This document shows positions 11,238 through 20,158 of a DNA stretch of 64,000 bases, piece by piece. The position numbers and the translations under genes were made by a program. Source of the DNA: Streptomyces virginiae (lineage in GTDB: Bacteria; Actinomycetota; Actinomycetes; Streptomycetales; Streptomycetaceae); the NCBI RefSeq assembly GCF_000720455.1, contig NZ_JOAK01000004.1, forward strand, positions 248,001 through 312,000, written 5' to 3'. The notes under the pieces are model-generated. The model made no database searches. It worked only from the letters and a program-made list of their open reading frames with translations, and was not told the DNA's origin. Position 1 is the stretch's first letter; each line of letters opens with the position of its first letter.

Positions 11238-11528
11238 GCGCGTCCGTCCCTTGTCTTTTTAAAGATTCGCAGTGATTCGCGGTTGTCTGCTATCTGCGTG
11301 GGCGTGCCGCGGAGGGCAACGTGACGGCGCTGTCACAAGGAAGGCGCACACGGTGACCGTGGACGCGGCATGTCCGTCCGGCAGGTTATCCCCGTGGGGC
11401 GTGCGTCCCTAAATCGCAGATCACACCTGAGCGGTGATACCTGTCACAGAACACCTCACGGTTGAACTGGAAATTCGTGTGATCGGCCGATTCACACGGG
11501 GTGCCGGGGCGGGCGTGTCGGAGGATCG
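11238..11528. promoter_or_regulatory. sucCD upstream region with two inverted repeats
   Basis: This 291-base gap holds the sucCD promoter region. Two symmetric sites are visible: GTGAC-N6-GTCAC at 11321-11336 and the 13-base palindrome CACGGTGACCGTG at 11349-11361. Both contain GTGAC and lie 85-125 bases upstream of sucC, which suggests a regulated promoter. No gene was seen in the gap, and the part nearest 11528 only follows the VWA gene stop. Confidence 0.4.
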
Positions 11529-12725
11529 TCAGGGGGTCGGCAGGGGCCGCTTCTCCAGCGCCGCGGCCATCACCTCCGGGAACAGGTCGGGGGTGCAGGC
11601 GAAGGCCGGCGCACCGAGCGCGGCGAGGGCCGCGGCGTGCTCGCGGTCGTAGGCCGGGGCCCCCTCGTCGGACAGGGCCAGCAGGGTCACGAACTCCACG
11701 CCCGCCCCCTTCATGGCGGCCACGCGCTTCAGCATCTCGTTGCGTATGCCGCCCTCGTAGAGATCGCTGATGAGGACGACGACCGTGTCGGCGGGTCGGG
11801 TGATCTTCGACTGGCAGTAGGCGAGGGCGCGGTTGATGTCCGTGCCGCCGCCCAGCTGGGTGCCGAAGAGGACGTCGACCGGGTCGTCGAGCTGGTCGGT
11901 CAGGTCGACGACGGCGGTGTCGAACACGACCAGGCGGGTGGCGATCGAGCGCATGGAGGCGAGGACCGCGCCGAAGACGGAGGCGTAGACGACGGAGGCC
12001 GCCATCGAACCCGACTGGTCGATGCAGAGGATCACCTCTTTCTTCACCGATTGCGCCGCCCGGCCGTATCCGATCAGCCGCTCGGGGACGACGGTGCCGT
12101 ATTCGGGCAGGTAGTTCTTGAGGTTGGCGCGGATCGTGCGGTCCCAGTCGATGTCGCGGTGGCGCGGGCGGCTGATCCGGGCGGAGCGGTCGAGCGCTCC
12201 GGTGAGGGTGGCCCGGGTGCGGGTCGCGAGCCGCTTCTCCAGCTGCTCCACCACCTTGCGGACCACGGCCCGCGCCGTCTCCTTCGTCGTCTCGGGCATC
12301 GCCTTGTTCAGGGAGAGCAGGGTGCCGACCAGGTGGACGTCCGGTTCGACGGCTTCCAGCATCTCCGGCTCCAGCAGCAGGGCGGACAGTCCGAGCCGCT
12401 CGATCGCGTCGCGCTGCATCACCTGGACCACCGAGCTGGGGAAGTACGTCCGGATGTCCCCGAGCCAGCGGGCCACGTTCGGCGCGGAGCCGCCGAGCCC
12501 GGCCGAGCGCGCCGCCCCCGAGGTCCTGCGCGGACCCCCTTCGCCGCCTCCGCCGTACAGCGCGCCGAGCGCCGCGTCCATCGCCGCGTCCCGCCCGGTC
12601 AGCGCGTGCCCGGTGCCGTCCGCGTCTCCGCCGCCGAGCACCATCCGCCACCGCCGCAGCCGCTCGCCTCCGGCGGAGCCCGCGGTGTCCTGTGCCGCCG
12701 CCACGCCCATGTCCGTACCGCTCAT
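11529..12725 (-). CDS. VWA domain protein of the MoxR/DUF5682 cluster
   Basis: Protein of 398 residues. The C-terminal half is a von Willebrand A domain with an intact MIDAS: DQSGS at residues 236-240 after VKKEVILCI, a later GGGTDINRA and VVVLISDLYEGG. The N-terminal half (about 75-220) is helical and includes a basic repeat of Arg/Ser near 180-200. Such VWA proteins act with MoxR AAA+ ATPases as metal-dependent adaptor or chelatase-like subunits. The ATG at 12725 is chosen over 12755 because GGAGGGG sits 8 bases upstream. It is the third gene of MoxR-DUF5682-VWA, 40 bp after DUF5682. Its substrate is unknown. Confidence 0.85.
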   Translation of the reverse strand: MSGTDMGVAAAQDTAGSAGGERLRRWRMVLGGGDADGTGHALTGRDAAMDAALGALYGGGGEGGPRRTSGAARSAGLGGSAPNVARWLGDIRTYFPSSVVQVMQRDAIERLGLSALLLEPEMLEAVEPDVHLVGTLLSLNKAMPETTKETARAVVRKVVEQLEKRLATRTRATLTGALDRSARISRPRHRDIDWDRTIRANLKNYLPEYGTVVPERLIGYGRAAQSVKKEVILCIDQSGSMAASVVYASVFGAVLASMRSIATRLVVFDTAVVDLTDQLDDPVDVLFGTQLGGGTDINRALAYCQSKITRPADTVVVLISDLYEGGIRNEMLKRVAAMKGAGVEFVTLLALSDEGAPAYDREHAAALAALGAPAFACTPDLFPEVMAAALEKRPLPTP

Positions 12726-12765
12726 CCGTCGATCCCCTCCACTTGTCGTATCCACCGGCCGGCGC

Positions 12766-15057
12766 TCAGGCGGCCGCGACCCCGTCGGGAGACGCGAGCA
12801 GCATCCGGACCAGCTCCGTCACCGCGTCCGCCCGCTCCGGATCGAGATCGGGGGCGAAGCCCTCGGGAGCCGATCCCGTCGCGCGCGCCGCCTGCGCGGA
12901 GGCGGCCGGACCGCGCCGGACCAGCTCGCCCAGCGTCCGCTTCACCCCCGGCTCGTACGCCCCGAACGTCCGCCTCAGCAGCGGCAGCACGTCGGTGAAG
13001 GCGCGCTCCGGGACCCCCACCAGCCAGGTGTCGATCAGGCCCAGCAGCCGGTCGTCGTGGACCAGCAGGGTGCCGCCGCCCGAACTCCCGCCCGCGAAGC
13101 CCTCGATCCAGCCCGCCGCGTCGGCGGGCGGGGCCGCCGGGGACAGCGCGAGCCCCATCAGCCGGGCCGTCTCCCCGGCCTCCAGCCGCCCGTCGTCGAG
13201 GAGGAGCCGGGCCGCCCTGCCACGGATGACGCCCGGCACGGTGTCCCGGTCCGCCAGCGTCCGCAGCACGGCGGACCAGCGCTCCCGCAGCCCGTCGTCG
13301 GCGTCCGCGAGCAGGCCGACCGCCGCGTGCACGCCGTCCACGTGGCCGCGCAGCTCCGCCGCCGCGTCGGCGTCCAGACCGGCCGCGCAGGCCGGCGGGA
13401 GCGCGACGCATATCCGCTCGGCGAGCCCGGCCGCGACCGCGCCGAGCGCCGTCGCGTCGGTGCCCCGTACGTCCCCGTACCGCAGTGAACGGGCCAGCGC
13501 CGGCAGGGCCTTCGCGAGCCGTGCGACGTCGGTGTCCAGCGCGGCGCGGTCCGCGAGGGCCCGCAGTACGGCGGGCAGCGCCTCGGACAGTCCGGCGAGG
13601 AGGCACTTTTCGGCCAGCTCCGTCACCTCGCCCAGCTCCTCGGCGGCCGCCGCGTCCGCCTCCGCCCTGGCGGTGGCCGCGGCGAGGACGGTGGTGCCCC
13701 AGATCCCGGCCTCGGCCACCCGGACGGACAGCTCCGGCTCCCAGCGCAGCCGCCAGGTCTCCCGGAAGGTTCCGGTGCTGCTGCGGGAGGCGGTCGGGGT
13801 GCCCCAGCCGATGCCGAGCAGCCGCAGCCGGTGCAGCAGCAGGGACTTGGCCGCGTCGGTGTCCTTGCGCAGGTCGAGTTCCAGCTCGCGTTCCTGCGCC
13901 TCCGCCTTGAGCCGCAGGGAGCGCTGCTGCCGCGTCAGGTCCCGCTGGAGGGGGACGACGGGCGCCCCGTCCGGGACCTCGCCGAGCACGTCGCCGACGA
14001 CGAGGCGGTCCTCGATGAGCGCGAGCGGTATGTCGGAGCCGTCGCACATCACCGCCCGCACCGATTCCAGGGTCTCGGTCAGACCGGGCAGGGGCCGCCC
14101 CCGCATCGCGGCCAGGGTCTCGGCGAGCCGGACCGCTTCGATGACGTGCGCCGAGGACACCTGCCGGTCCTCCTCGCGCAGCAGGCCGGCGACCTTGGTC
14201 AGCCACCGCTCGACGGGCCGGTCCCGGGCGGAGAAGAGGTGGGCGTACCAGCCGGGCGAGGTGATCCCCGCTCCGTACCCGCCGGCCCGGGCGAGCCGGC
14301 GGTGGGTCCACGGCACCCAGGTGGTCTCCACCTTGACCTTCGCCAGCCCCGTCAGCAGCGCCTTGTCGGCGGCCACGGTGGTCTTCGCCCGCAGCGCCGG
14401 GACGTGCCAGGCGCCGCACACCACGGCGTACCCGTCGCCGAACTCGCGGCGGGCGGCCCGCATCCGCTGGCGCATGTACGCCTCGCGGACCAGGTCGCGG
14501 TGGTGGCCGCCGTCGCCGTAGGTCTCGCGCAGGGCGCCCATGGCCTCCCCGAGCGCCTCGAACGCGCCGAGCGCCTCCTCGCCCGCACCGCCGGTCCCCC
14601 GGTGCTCGACGACGTCCTCCCACCAGCGCTCGGGGTCGTCGTACCCGGCGGTCCCGGCGAGCACCGCGAGGGGGTCCAGCCTGACCGCGTCGGACTCGGC
14701 ACGGTCGGGGTCCGGCTCCCCGGCGGCGGCCAGTGAGTGGGCGGCGGGCAGGTCCATGAAGCGGACCGGTACGCCCGCCTCCTGTGCCCAGCGGATCGCG
14801 ACCCACTCCGGGGAGAAGTCGGCGAGCGGCCAGAACGCGGCCCGGCCCGGGTCGTCCGCGGCGTGCGCGAGCAGCGCCACGGGCGGCCGCATGCCGGGGT
14901 CGGCGGCCAGTTCCAGCAGTGCGTCGCCCTCGGGCGGCCCCTCGATCAGCACGGCCGCCGGGCGGGCCTCGTCCAGCGCGGCCCGGACCGCGCGGGCCGA
15001 TCCGGGTCCGTGGTGGCGCACGCCGAGGAGCAGCGGGCCCTGGCGGGCGGTGCTCAT
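12766..15057 (-). CDS. DUF5682 family protein (TraB/PrgY/EreA-like N-terminal motifs)
   Basis: Protein of 763 residues. The N-terminal third shows GVRHHGPGS (12-20), VLIEGPPEG (36-44), FWPLADFSPEW (75-85) and CGAWHVPAL (214-222). That spacing of a His-His motif, an acidic strand end and a second His motif recalls the TraB/PrgY/GumN and erythromycin-esterase-like metal-dependent hydrolase fold; this is inference. The remainder is a long Ala/Leu/Arg-rich helical region, perhaps repeat-like. The start is the ATG at 15057, which overlaps the MoxR stop by 4 bp; further upstream the frame only shadows the MoxR gene. In context it is probably the client or effector subunit of a MoxR-VWA machine. Confidence 0.8.
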   Translation of the reverse strand: MSTARQGPLLLGVRHHGPGSARAVRAALDEARPAAVLIEGPPEGDALLELAADPGMRPPVALLAHAADDPGRAAFWPLADFSPEWVAIRWAQEAGVPVRFMDLPAAHSLAAAGEPDPDRAESDAVRLDPLAVLAGTAGYDDPERWWEDVVEHRGTGGAGEEALGAFEALGEAMGALRETYGDGGHHRDLVREAYMRQRMRAARREFGDGYAVVCGAWHVPALRAKTTVAADKALLTGLAKVKVETTWVPWTHRRLARAGGYGAGITSPGWYAHLFSARDRPVERWLTKVAGLLREEDRQVSSAHVIEAVRLAETLAAMRGRPLPGLTETLESVRAVMCDGSDIPLALIEDRLVVGDVLGEVPDGAPVVPLQRDLTRQQRSLRLKAEAQERELELDLRKDTDAAKSLLLHRLRLLGIGWGTPTASRSSTGTFRETWRLRWEPELSVRVAEAGIWGTTVLAAATARAEADAAAAEELGEVTELAEKCLLAGLSEALPAVLRALADRAALDTDVARLAKALPALARSLRYGDVRGTDATALGAVAAGLAERICVALPPACAAGLDADAAAELRGHVDGVHAAVGLLADADDGLRERWSAVLRTLADRDTVPGVIRGRAARLLLDDGRLEAGETARLMGLALSPAAPPADAAGWIEGFAGGSSGGGTLLVHDDRLLGLIDTWLVGVPERAFTDVLPLLRRTFGAYEPGVKRTLGELVRRGPAASAQAARATGSAPEGFAPDLDPERADAVTELVRMLLASPDGVAAA

Positions 15058-16160
15058 ACCGTCACCTCCCGGCAGGCCCGGTAGAAGTCCTTCCAGCCGT
15101 CGCGCTCGCGGACCACGGCCTCCAGGTACTCCTGCCAGACGACCTTGTCTGCCGCCGGGTCGCGCACGACCGCGCCGAGGATCCCCGCGGCCACGTCGGA
15201 GGGGCGCAGGACGCCGTCCCCGAAGTGGGCCGCCAGGGCCAGGCCGTTGGTGACGACGGAGATGGCCTCGGCGGTGGAGAGGGTGCCGCTGGGCGACTTC
15301 ACCTTCGTGCGGCCGTCGCCGGTGACGCCGTCGCGCAGCTCGCGGAAGACGGTGACGACGCGGCGGATCTCCTCCAGGCCCTCGGGCACGGCCGGCAGGT
15401 CGAGGGCGCGGCCCATCTGGTCGACGCGGCGGGCCACGATGTCGACCTCGGCGTCCGCGGTGGCGGGCAGCGGCAGGACGACGGTGTTGAAGCGGCGGCG
15501 CAGCGCGCTGGAGAGCTCGTTGACCCCGCGGTCGCGGTCGTTGGCGGTGGCGATGAGGTTGAAGCCGCGCACGGCCTGGACCTCTTCGCCGAGCTCCGGT
15601 ATCGGCAGGGTCTTCTCGGACAGGACGGTGATGAGGGTGTCCTGGACGTCGGCGGGGATGCGGGTGAGCTCCTCGACGCGGGCGGTCATGCCGTCGGCCA
15701 TGGCCCGCATGACGGGGCTGGGGACGAGGGCTTCGCGGCTGGGGCCCTGGGCGAGGAGCCGGGCGTAGTTCCAGCCGTACCGGATGGCCTCTTCCGGGGT
15801 GCCGGCGGTGCCCTGGACGAGGAGGGTGGAGTCGCCGCTGACTGCGGCCGCGAGGTGCTCGGACACCCAGGTCTTGGCGGTGCCGGGAACACCGAGCAGG
15901 AGCAGGGCGCGGTCGGTGGCCAGGGTGGTGACCGCGACTTCGACGATGCGGCGCGGGCCGACGTACTTGGGTGTGATCACCGTGCCGTCGTCGAGGGTGC
16001 CGCCGAGCAGGTAGGTGGCGACGGCCCACGGGGAGAGCTTCCAGCGGGTCGGGCGGGGCCTGTCGTCGGCGGCCGCCAGGGCTTTCAGTTCGTGCGCGAA
16101 GGCGTCTTCGGCGTGCGGTCGCAGCGCCTCGGCGCCGATGCCGTTCTCGGGCTTGCTCAT
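15054..16160 (-). CDS. MoxR-type AAA+ ATPase
   Basis: Protein of 368 residues. Walker A is GVPGTAKT at 90-97. The MoxR block RIPADVQDTLITVLSEKT follows, then the sensor-1 region FNLIATANDRDRGVNELSSA and an arginine pair (LRRRFNTVVLP). The Walker B position reads V-E-E-L instead of the usual D-E. MoxR ATPases remodel proteins together with VWA partners. The ATG at 16160 follows GAGGGGGACC; the longer reading to 16244 overlaps the divergent promoter. It is the first gene of the leftward operon and is 134 bp from the divergent SWIM gene. Confidence 0.88.
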   Translation of the reverse strand: MSKPENGIGAEALRPHAEDAFAHELKALAAADDRPRPTRWKLSPWAVATYLLGGTLDDGTVITPKYVGPRRIVEVAVTTLATDRALLLLGVPGTAKTWVSEHLAAAVSGDSTLLVQGTAGTPEEAIRYGWNYARLLAQGPSREALVPSPVMRAMADGMTARVEELTRIPADVQDTLITVLSEKTLPIPELGEEVQAVRGFNLIATANDRDRGVNELSSALRRRFNTVVLPLPATADAEVDIVARRVDQMGRALDLPAVPEGLEEIRRVVTVFRELRDGVTGDGRTKVKSPSGTLSTAEAISVVTNGLALAAHFGDGVLRPSDVAAGILGAVVRDPAADKVVWQEYLEAVVRERDGWKDFYRACREVTV

Positions 16161-16294
16161 GGTCCCCCTCCAATGCTCGGCAGCCGCTCCCGACTGCTGT
16201 TCCCACGGTGCACCACGCCACTGACAACGCCCCCCACTCATCACGTCGTTGCAGGTCAGGGCGATTGTCAGAGGGGGTCTCTACGGTGGTTCAC

Positions 16295-17638
16295 ATGACT
16301 GAGCAGGGGGTCCGCTGGACGGCGGAACAGGTACTGGCTCTGGCTCCTGACGATGCCTCACGCAAGGCGGGTGGCAAACTCGGCGGGGCGGGGCCATGGT
16401 CACAGATCGGAGGTTCCGCTTCCGGTTCTGTGTGGGGGTTGTGCAAGGGCAGCGGGAGCAATCCGTACCGGACGGTCGTCGACCTGACGGGACCGGCCTA
16501 CAAGTGCTCCTGCCCGAGCCGGAAGTTCCCGTGCAAGCACGCACTGGGACTGCTCCTGCTCTGGTCCGCCGAGGGGGTCGGTGAGCCCGGGGAGGCGCCG
16601 GACTGGGCCGCGCAGTGGCTGGCGGACCGTGCGGCCAAGGCCGCGCGGACGGCGGCCGGGGCGACCGGGCCGGTGGACGAGGAGGGGGCACGGCGCCGGG
16701 CCGAGCGGCGGGCGGCGCGCATCGGGGCGGGCGTGGGCGAGCTGGAACAGCGGCTGGCCGACCTGATGCGCGGCGGCCTCGCAGGCCAGGAGCACGCGGG
16801 GTACGCGGCGTGGGAGGAGACCGCCGCCAGGATGGTGGACGCCCAGGCGCCCGGACTGGCCGGTCGCGTAAGGGAGTTGGGGACGATACCCAGTTGCGGC
16901 CCCGGCTGGCCCGCCCGGATGCTGGAGGAGGCGGCGCTGCTGCACCTGCTGGACCGGGCCTGGATGGGGGTGACGGGGCTTCCGGACCAGTTGGCGGCGA
17001 CCGTGCGCAGCCGGGTGGGACTGCCGGCCTCCGGGGAGGGGGAGGCCGTACGGGACCGCTGGCTGGTGCTCGCCCAGTACGACTCGGCGTCGCCGGACGG
17101 CCGGCTCACCACCCGGCGGATATGGCTGCGGGGGCTGTCGGGGGGACGGCCCGCGCTGGTGCTGGACTTCGGACCGCCCGGGCGCCCGCCGGGGCTGGCG
17201 CTGCCGGTGGGGCTGGTGCTGGAGGCGGAGATGCGTTTCCGGGCCGGCTCGGCGGGGCTGCGGGCGGACCTCGGGGAGAGGTTCGCGGCGGCCGCGCCGT
17301 GCACGGAGGTTCCGGCCGGGGTGAGTACACGGGCGGCCCTGGAGGCCTACGGGGCGGCGCTGCGGGAGGACCCGTGGCTGGAGTCCTGGCCGGTGGTGCT
17401 CGGTCCGGTGGTTCCGATACCGGGAGAGCTCGGCTGGCAGCTGGCGGACGCGGAGGGCACCTCCGCCCTGCCGGTGCCCCTCACCGGGGCGGGCAGCCGC
17501 TCCCGCGGAGGGCTGTGGCAGCTGGCCGCGTTGTCGGGCGGGGGCCCGGTGACGGTCTTCGGCGAGTGCGGCCACCGCGGGTTCACCCCGCTGACGGCAT
17601 GGCAGCCCGGCTCTTCCGAGCCGGTCGCCCTGTCCTGA
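16295..17638 (+). CDS. SWIM zinc-finger protein
   Basis: Protein of 447 residues. A SWIM finger is intact near the N-terminus: C71-x-C73-x6-C80-x-H82 in KCSCPSRKFPCKHALG. SWIM domains bind zinc and mediate DNA or protein contacts. The rest is an uncharacterised helical/beta region ending at residue 447. The first 30 residues (WTAEQVLALAPDDASRKAG) are the usual N-terminus of these cluster-linked proteins. Starts at GTG 16286 (8 bases after GAGGGGG) and ATG 16295 are both possible. It is divergent from the MoxR operon and precedes the DUF5691 gene. Confidence 0.85.
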   Translation: MTEQGVRWTAEQVLALAPDDASRKAGGKLGGAGPWSQIGGSASGSVWGLCKGSGSNPYRTVVDLTGPAYKCSCPSRKFPCKHALGLLLLWSAEGVGEPGEAPDWAAQWLADRAAKAARTAAGATGPVDEEGARRRAERRAARIGAGVGELEQRLADLMRGGLAGQEHAGYAAWEETAARMVDAQAPGLAGRVRELGTIPSCGPGWPARMLEEAALLHLLDRAWMGVTGLPDQLAATVRSRVGLPASGEGEAVRDRWLVLAQYDSASPDGRLTTRRIWLRGLSGGRPALVLDFGPPGRPPGLALPVGLVLEAEMRFRAGSAGLRADLGERFAAAAPCTEVPAGVSTRAALEAYGAALREDPWLESWPVVLGPVVPIPGELGWQLADAEGTSALPVPLTGAGSRSRGGLWQLAALSGGGPVTVFGECGHRGFTPLTAWQPGSSEPVALS

Positions 17639-17815
17639 GCGGGACAGGGAACGGACAACGACATCGCAGGGGGCCTGGGGGGTCCTGTGCCGTCACACGA
17701 GGACGGCCGGGAGAGGTGCGGCGCCGGGGGGCGCCGTGGACGCAACGACGAGGAGCCGGGGGGCTTTCATGAACGACAACCACGCCAGTTGACCGAAGCC
17801 GTACGAGGAACAGAC

Positions 17816-17850
17816 TGCCCCGGTCCCGCGGAGGGGGCGGGACCGGGGCA
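17816..17850 (+). terminator. strong hairpin between the SWIM and DUF5691 genes
   Basis: A perfect 14-bp inverted repeat (17816-17829 with 17837-17850, 7-base loop) lies 41 bases before the DUF5691 start. It is either a terminator or attenuator that separates SWIM from DUF5691, or part of the DUF5691 leader. A seven-codon ORF (MNDNHAS, 17769-17792) with upstream GGAGCCGGGGGG precedes it. The intervening gap 17639-17890 holds no larger gene. Confidence 0.55.
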
Positions 17851-17890
17851 CCGGACACGACCGAGGACGAGCAGCGAGGGAGGGGCACCG

Positions 17891-19471
17891 ATGGGCGAGG
17901 GTGACGAGGGGTACGGGGAGTGGCAGGAGCTGGTCGGCGCCGCGCTGCTGGGCACCGACCGGCGCCGGGGCGGGGGTCCGGCCGGCTCGCCGGAGGCACT
18001 GCTGGACGCGGCGGCCGTGCACGCCGTCCGCCGCCGGGCCGGGTTGCGGCCGGCGGGGGCGCGTCCGCGCCCGGAGCCCGCGCCCCGCGATCCCCGGCCG
18101 GTGCCCCCGGAGGCGGCGGGCCACCGGCTCGCGCAACTGCTGGCGGGCCGCGGCGGCCCGGTGAACGGCGGCGGGCGGCGCGGGTCGGCCCCGGACCTGA
18201 CGGAGCTGCTCCCGCAGTGGCTGGCCGCGGCCGGACGGCACGGCTACCGCGCGCCCGACGCGCTCGTACCGGCACTGCTGGACGCCGCCCGGGCCCGCAG
18301 CGACCTGCGCCCGCACGCCCTGGCCCTGGCCGGGACGCGGGGGCTGTGGCTGGCGCGGATGAATCCCGACTGGCGCTTCGCCCTGCGCGGCGGGGCGGGC
18401 GGCGGGGAGCTGCCGGACGTGACCGACCCCTCCGCGGTGGAACGGCTGTGGGAGGAGGGGCTGTTCGCGGAGCGGGTGGCGCTGCTGGGCGCGGTACGGG
18501 CCCACGAACCGGCGGCCGCGCCGCGGCTGCTGGCGACGACCTGGGCGAGCGAACGGGCCGAGGACCGGCTGATGTTCCTCGATTCGCTGAGGTCGGGGCT
18601 GTCCTTGGAGGACGAGTCCTTCCTCGAGGCGGCGCTGGGCGACCGCAGCCGCAACGTGCGTGCGACGGCCGCCGAACTGCTGTCCGCGCTGCCGCAGTCG
18701 GCGCTGGCGGGACGGATGGCCGAGCGCGCGCTGGCCTGCGTGGGCCCGGAGGGGGTGACGCCGCCGGCCGAGTGCGATGCGGGGATGCTCCGCGACGGGG
18801 TGGTCAAGCGGCCGCCCGCCGGACGTGGGGAGCGCGCCTGGTGGCTCGGCCAACTGGTGGAGGCGGCGCCGCTGTCGTGCTGGCGGGAGCGGTTCGGGGG
18901 CCTCGGCCCAGCCGAGATGGTCGCCCTGCCGGTGGCCGCGGCCGAGGGCTGGACGGAGGAACTGCACGCCGCGTGGTGCCGGGCCGCGGTGCGCCAGCGG
19001 GACCCGGAATGGTCGCGGGCCCTGCTCGGCCCGGCGTCGGCACCGCCCGCGGCGGGTCCCGGCACGGCCTCCCTCGCGGAGCGGGCCAAACTGCTGGAGA
19101 CCCTGCCCGACGCGGAACGGGCCGCATGGGTCGCGGAGTTCATACGGGCCCACGGGCTCTCCGAGGCCTTCCAGCTGCTCGGGGTGTGCGTGGTGCCGTG
19201 GGCGGGAGCGCTGGGCCGGGCGGTGGTGGACGCGCTGGACATCGCCCGGGAGGCGGGCAGCTACCCGTGGAGCTTCAGCGGGGTGATGGGCCTGGCCGAG
19301 CGCTGCCTCGACCCGGCCGAGGCCGTCCGGCTGGAGGCCCTGACCGCAGCCGCGGAGGAACCGCCGGACGCGTCCCCGGGCGCGGCGGCGTACTGGGCGG
19401 AGGCCTTCCAGCGGCTGGTGGCCACGCTCCGGCTGCGCGCGGCGATGCTGTCGGAACTGGCCCCGGCCTGA
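17891..19471 (+). CDS. DUF5691 family protein
   Basis: Protein of 526 residues, Ala/Leu/Arg-rich and almost wholly helical, compatible with HEAT-like repeats (for example DRSRNVRATAAELLSALPQS near 255-275). The N-terminus WQELVGAALLGTDRR is typical of the DUF5691 family. The ATG at 17891 follows GGGAGGGGCACC. The gene belongs to the SWIM/MoxR/DUF5682/VWA neighbourhood and its family co-occurs with those genes. No catalytic motif is visible; a scaffold role is inferred from the helical content only. Confidence 0.8.
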   Translation: MGEGDEGYGEWQELVGAALLGTDRRRGGGPAGSPEALLDAAAVHAVRRRAGLRPAGARPRPEPAPRDPRPVPPEAAGHRLAQLLAGRGGPVNGGGRRGSAPDLTELLPQWLAAAGRHGYRAPDALVPALLDAARARSDLRPHALALAGTRGLWLARMNPDWRFALRGGAGGGELPDVTDPSAVERLWEEGLFAERVALLGAVRAHEPAAAPRLLATTWASERAEDRLMFLDSLRSGLSLEDESFLEAALGDRSRNVRATAAELLSALPQSALAGRMAERALACVGPEGVTPPAECDAGMLRDGVVKRPPAGRGERAWWLGQLVEAAPLSCWRERFGGLGPAEMVALPVAAAEGWTEELHAAWCRAAVRQRDPEWSRALLGPASAPPAAGPGTASLAERAKLLETLPDAERAAWVAEFIRAHGLSEAFQLLGVCVVPWAGALGRAVVDALDIAREAGSYPWSFSGVMGLAERCLDPAEAVRLEALTAAAEEPPDASPGAAAYWAEAFQRLVATLRLRAAMLSELAPA

Positions 19472-19505
19472 TCCCTCCCGGGCGGGGTGGCGGATCCGGT
19501 GCGGC

Positions 19506-19534
19506 GGGAGGCCGGGGACCACCCCCGGCCTCCC
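19506..19534. terminator. bidirectional terminator hairpin
   Basis: A 12-bp perfect stem (19506-19517 with 19523-19534, 5-base loop) lies between the convergent DUF5691 and icmB genes. Confidence 0.65.
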
Positions 19535-19583
19535 GTCCCGCCGGGCGCCGCCCGGGCCGCGCGGCAGCGCCGGAAGGGCGGGG

Positions 19584-19985
19584 TCAGCGACGGACGTGCG
19601 CGTTGACCCAGTCCACGATGGAGGTCGTCGTCGCGCCCGGGGTGAAGATCTCGGCCACGCCCTTCTCCTTGAGGGGGGCGATGTCGTCCTCCGGGATGAT
19701 GCCGCCGCCGAAGACCTTGATGTCCTCCGCGTCGCGCTCCTTGAGGAGCTCCAGCACGCGCACGAAGAGCGTGTTGTGGGCACCCGAGAGGATCGAGAGG
19801 CCGATCGCGTCGGCGTCCTCCTGGATCGCGGTGTCCACGATCTGCTCGGGGGTCTGGTGGAGGCCGGTGTAGATGACCTCCATGCCCGCGTCCCGCAGCG
19901 CCCGCGCGATCACCTTGGCCCCGCGGTCGTGGCCGTCGAGACCCGGCTTGGCCACCACCACACGGATCGGACCGGTCACACCCAT
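19584..19985 (-). CDS. icmB: isobutyryl-CoA mutase small (cobalamin-binding) subunit
   Basis: A free-standing B12-binding domain of 133 residues with the signature [13 protein letters not shown] (DxHxxG-type, His ligating cobalt), then [11 protein letters not shown] and FGGGIIP. In Streptomyces such a short protein is the IcmB subunit that joins a larger IcmA to rearrange isobutyryl-CoA and n-butyryl-CoA. IcmA is not in this window, and in streptomycetes the two genes are known to be unlinked. The ATG at 19985 follows GGGAGG at 7 bases. A general methylmalonyl-CoA-mutase-type B12 subunit is the alternative name. Confidence 0.88.
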   Translation of the reverse strand: MGVTGPIRVVVAKPGLDGHDRGAKVIARALRDAGMEVIYTGLHQTPEQIVDTAIQEDADAIGLSILSGAHNTLFVRVLELLKERDAEDIKVFGGGIIPEDDIAPLKEKGVAEIFTPGATTTSIVDWVNAHVRR

Positions 19986-20158
19986 CGCACTGCCTCCCGA
20001 GTGAACGAACGTTAAGTACAGCATCGCGCACGCTGCCGTTTCGCGGTCAAGCACGAGGGGGAAATCACACGTGGGACGGCATTGCGCCACCGTGCCGACA
20101 GCCGCACGGCACGGTGGCGCGGCGGCCGCCGCCCCAGGAGGATCACAGGAGGCCGTCG

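Noticed and set aside
12766..16227. 1153-codon reading through both DUF5682 and the MoxR region
   Set aside because: Upstream of 15057 it is a shadow of the MoxR gene in another frame; the true start overlaps the MoxR stop by 4 bp.
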